A stretch of DNA of 15,407 nt from assembly GCA_050116415.1 (NCBI GenBank), contig JASFOS010000044.1, positions 1-15,407 on the forward strand. Reading direction: 5' to 3'. Under the pieces are notes generated by a model. That model saw only the letters and a list, made by a program, of their open reading frames with translations. It was not told the origin of the DNA and made no database searches. Shown piece after piece: positions 14,483-15,407 of the stretch. The stretch comes from JARRJY01 sp050116415 (GTDB lineage Bacteria > Pseudomonadota > Gammaproteobacteria > UBA6429 > Thiohalophilaceae). Numbering within the stretch: the stretch's first letter is position 1; each line of letters begins with the position of its first letter. A program made the position numbers and the translations under genes.

Positions 14483-15407
14483 ATATACTCGAACGCTACA
14501 TTGGCCGGGCCATTACCACGGGAGTGTTATCGGTATGCGCCGTGTTGCTGGTGTTATACGCATTAATGGGGTTTGTGAATGAGTTCGATAACATCGGCCA
14601 GCATCAATACACCTTGCTACATGCTCTCGGTTACAGCCTGTTAAGGTTACCCGAACGACTCTACCAGGTGTTTCCGCTGGCAACCTTGCTCGGTACCATG
14701 ATTGGTTTGGGTACACTGTCACGCAATAGTGAACTGATTGTGATCCGCTCCTCCGGGGTATCGCTGTTGCGCCTGGTGATGGCGATCCTGAAAAGTGCCC
14801 TGTTGTTAATTGTGCTGGTGGTTATTGTTGGTGAGGTGATTGCACCACCGGTACAACAGTATGCCAACGTAAAAAGAATCAAAGCCTTATCAAAGGAAAT
14901 CAGTCTCAATACTGAATATGGTTTGTGGGCAAGGGATGGTCAAAACTTTATTCATGTGCGCCGTGTCAGCAGTAAAGGCCAGTTGCAGGGCGTAACACTG
15001 TACCAGTTTAACCAGCAACAGGAATTGACCAGTGTGATCAGTGCACGTAATGCGGATTACGTTGATAAGCAATGGTTATTGAACCAGGTAACACAAACAC
15101 AGATTGATACGCAGGGAATCACAAAAAAATTTCATAAACAGATGGCGTGGGGCAGCTTGCTGGATCCGCAATTGGTTGACGTGGTTTCAGTCACCCCGGA
15201 AATGTTACCGCTCTGGAAACTGGGCAGTTATATCACTTACCTGCGGGAAAATGGCCTGGATGCCTCCCAGTATCAACTGGCATTCTGGAGCAAGCTCATC
15301 ATGCCTTTCACCATCCTGGCCATGGTATTAATCGCGATACCCTTCGTGTTTGTTTCACAACGGCAAACACCTATCGGGCAACAGATCCTGCTCGGTTTTT
15401 TAGTCGG
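14479..15407 (+). CDS. lptG: LPS export permease LptG, N-terminal ~309 residues (3' end outside window)
   Basis: The ATG overlaps the lptF stop (ATGA, 14479-14482) and the frame stays open to the window edge, giving 309 codons. About 50 residues are missing compared with E. coli LptG (360). The start MNILERYIGRAI is typical. Membrane helices lie at about 12-32, 62-80 and 100-122, and at 273-292 in the C-terminal bundle. Landmarks are LSRNSELIVIRSSGVSL (80-96), the LptB-contact region equivalent to that of LptF, and the periplasmic domain at about 125-265 with LWARDGQNFIHVRRV. It is the second half of the LptFG permease. The cut is due only to the window end, with no sign of a frameshift. Confidence 0.95.
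   Translation, partial: MNILERYIGRAITTGVLSVCAVLLVLYALMGFVNEFDNIGQHQYTLLHALGYSLLRLPERLYQVFPLATLLGTMIGLGTLSRNSELIVIRSSGVSLLRLVMAILKSALLLIVLVVIVGEVIAPPVQQYANVKRIKALSKEISLNTEYGLWARDGQNFIHVRRVSSKGQLQGVTLYQFNQQQELTSVISARNADYVDKQWLLNQVTQTQIDTQGITKKFHKQMAWGSLLDPQLVDVVSVTPEMLPLWKLGSYITYLRENGLDASQYQLAFWSKLIMPFTILAMVLIAIPFVFVSQRQTPIGQQILLGFLV

Noticed and set aside
14479..15407. Possible truncation of lptG.
   Set aside because: The frame is intact and simply runs off the window; no stop or frameshift is present.

Overview
This window looks like chromosomal sequence from a medium-GC gammaproteobacterium. The best evidence is the lptF-lptG pair diverging from a pepA-holC-(small gene)-valS block, an arrangement familiar in that class, together with proteobacterial-type protein sequences. 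I cannot name the genus.

Left end (1-3239, + strand): the 3' part of a very large, probably secreted or surface protein. It opens with calcium-binding thrombospondin type-3-like Asp/Gly repeats, including a nearly identical 66-bp tandem pair, followed by about 950 residues of beta-type sequence I cannot assign. It ends at a terminator (3261-3290) that works in both directions, because the next genes converge on it.

Middle left (3382-6234, - strand): a two-component operon. A 726-residue membrane histidine kinase (PDZ-like first loop, many membrane helices, NarL-type kinase core) precedes a 214-residue LuxR/NarL response regulator. Their 147-bp upstream region holds a consensus -10 box and two perfect inverted repeats, and is isolated from valS by a terminator stem that contains the valS stop codon.

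Middle (6382-13263): valS, a divergent GT39/ArnT-like membrane glycosyltransferase, then on the - strand an unknown 167-residue acidic protein, holC and pepA. Transcription of the last three runs pepA to holC to the small gene with overlaps or tiny gaps, so they form one operon. In many relatives the run continues into valS. Here the oppositely oriented glycosyltransferase sits in between, and valS has its own candidate promoter.

Right end (13400-15407, + strand): lptF and the start of lptG, overlapping by 4 bp. They encode the membrane permease of the LPS exporter and diverge from pepA across a 136-bp region with a candidate promoter and a small inverted repeat.

Most of the window is housekeeping (tRNA charging, replication clamp loader, aminopeptidase, LPS export). 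The accessory parts are the TSP3 surface protein, the PDZ/multi-helix kinase system and the inserted glycosyltransferase. I saw no CRISPR array, transposase, integrase, tRNA or rRNA. I do not see a clear new multi-gene system; the most promising leads are the kinase with its palindromic control region and the repeat-bearing surface protein.
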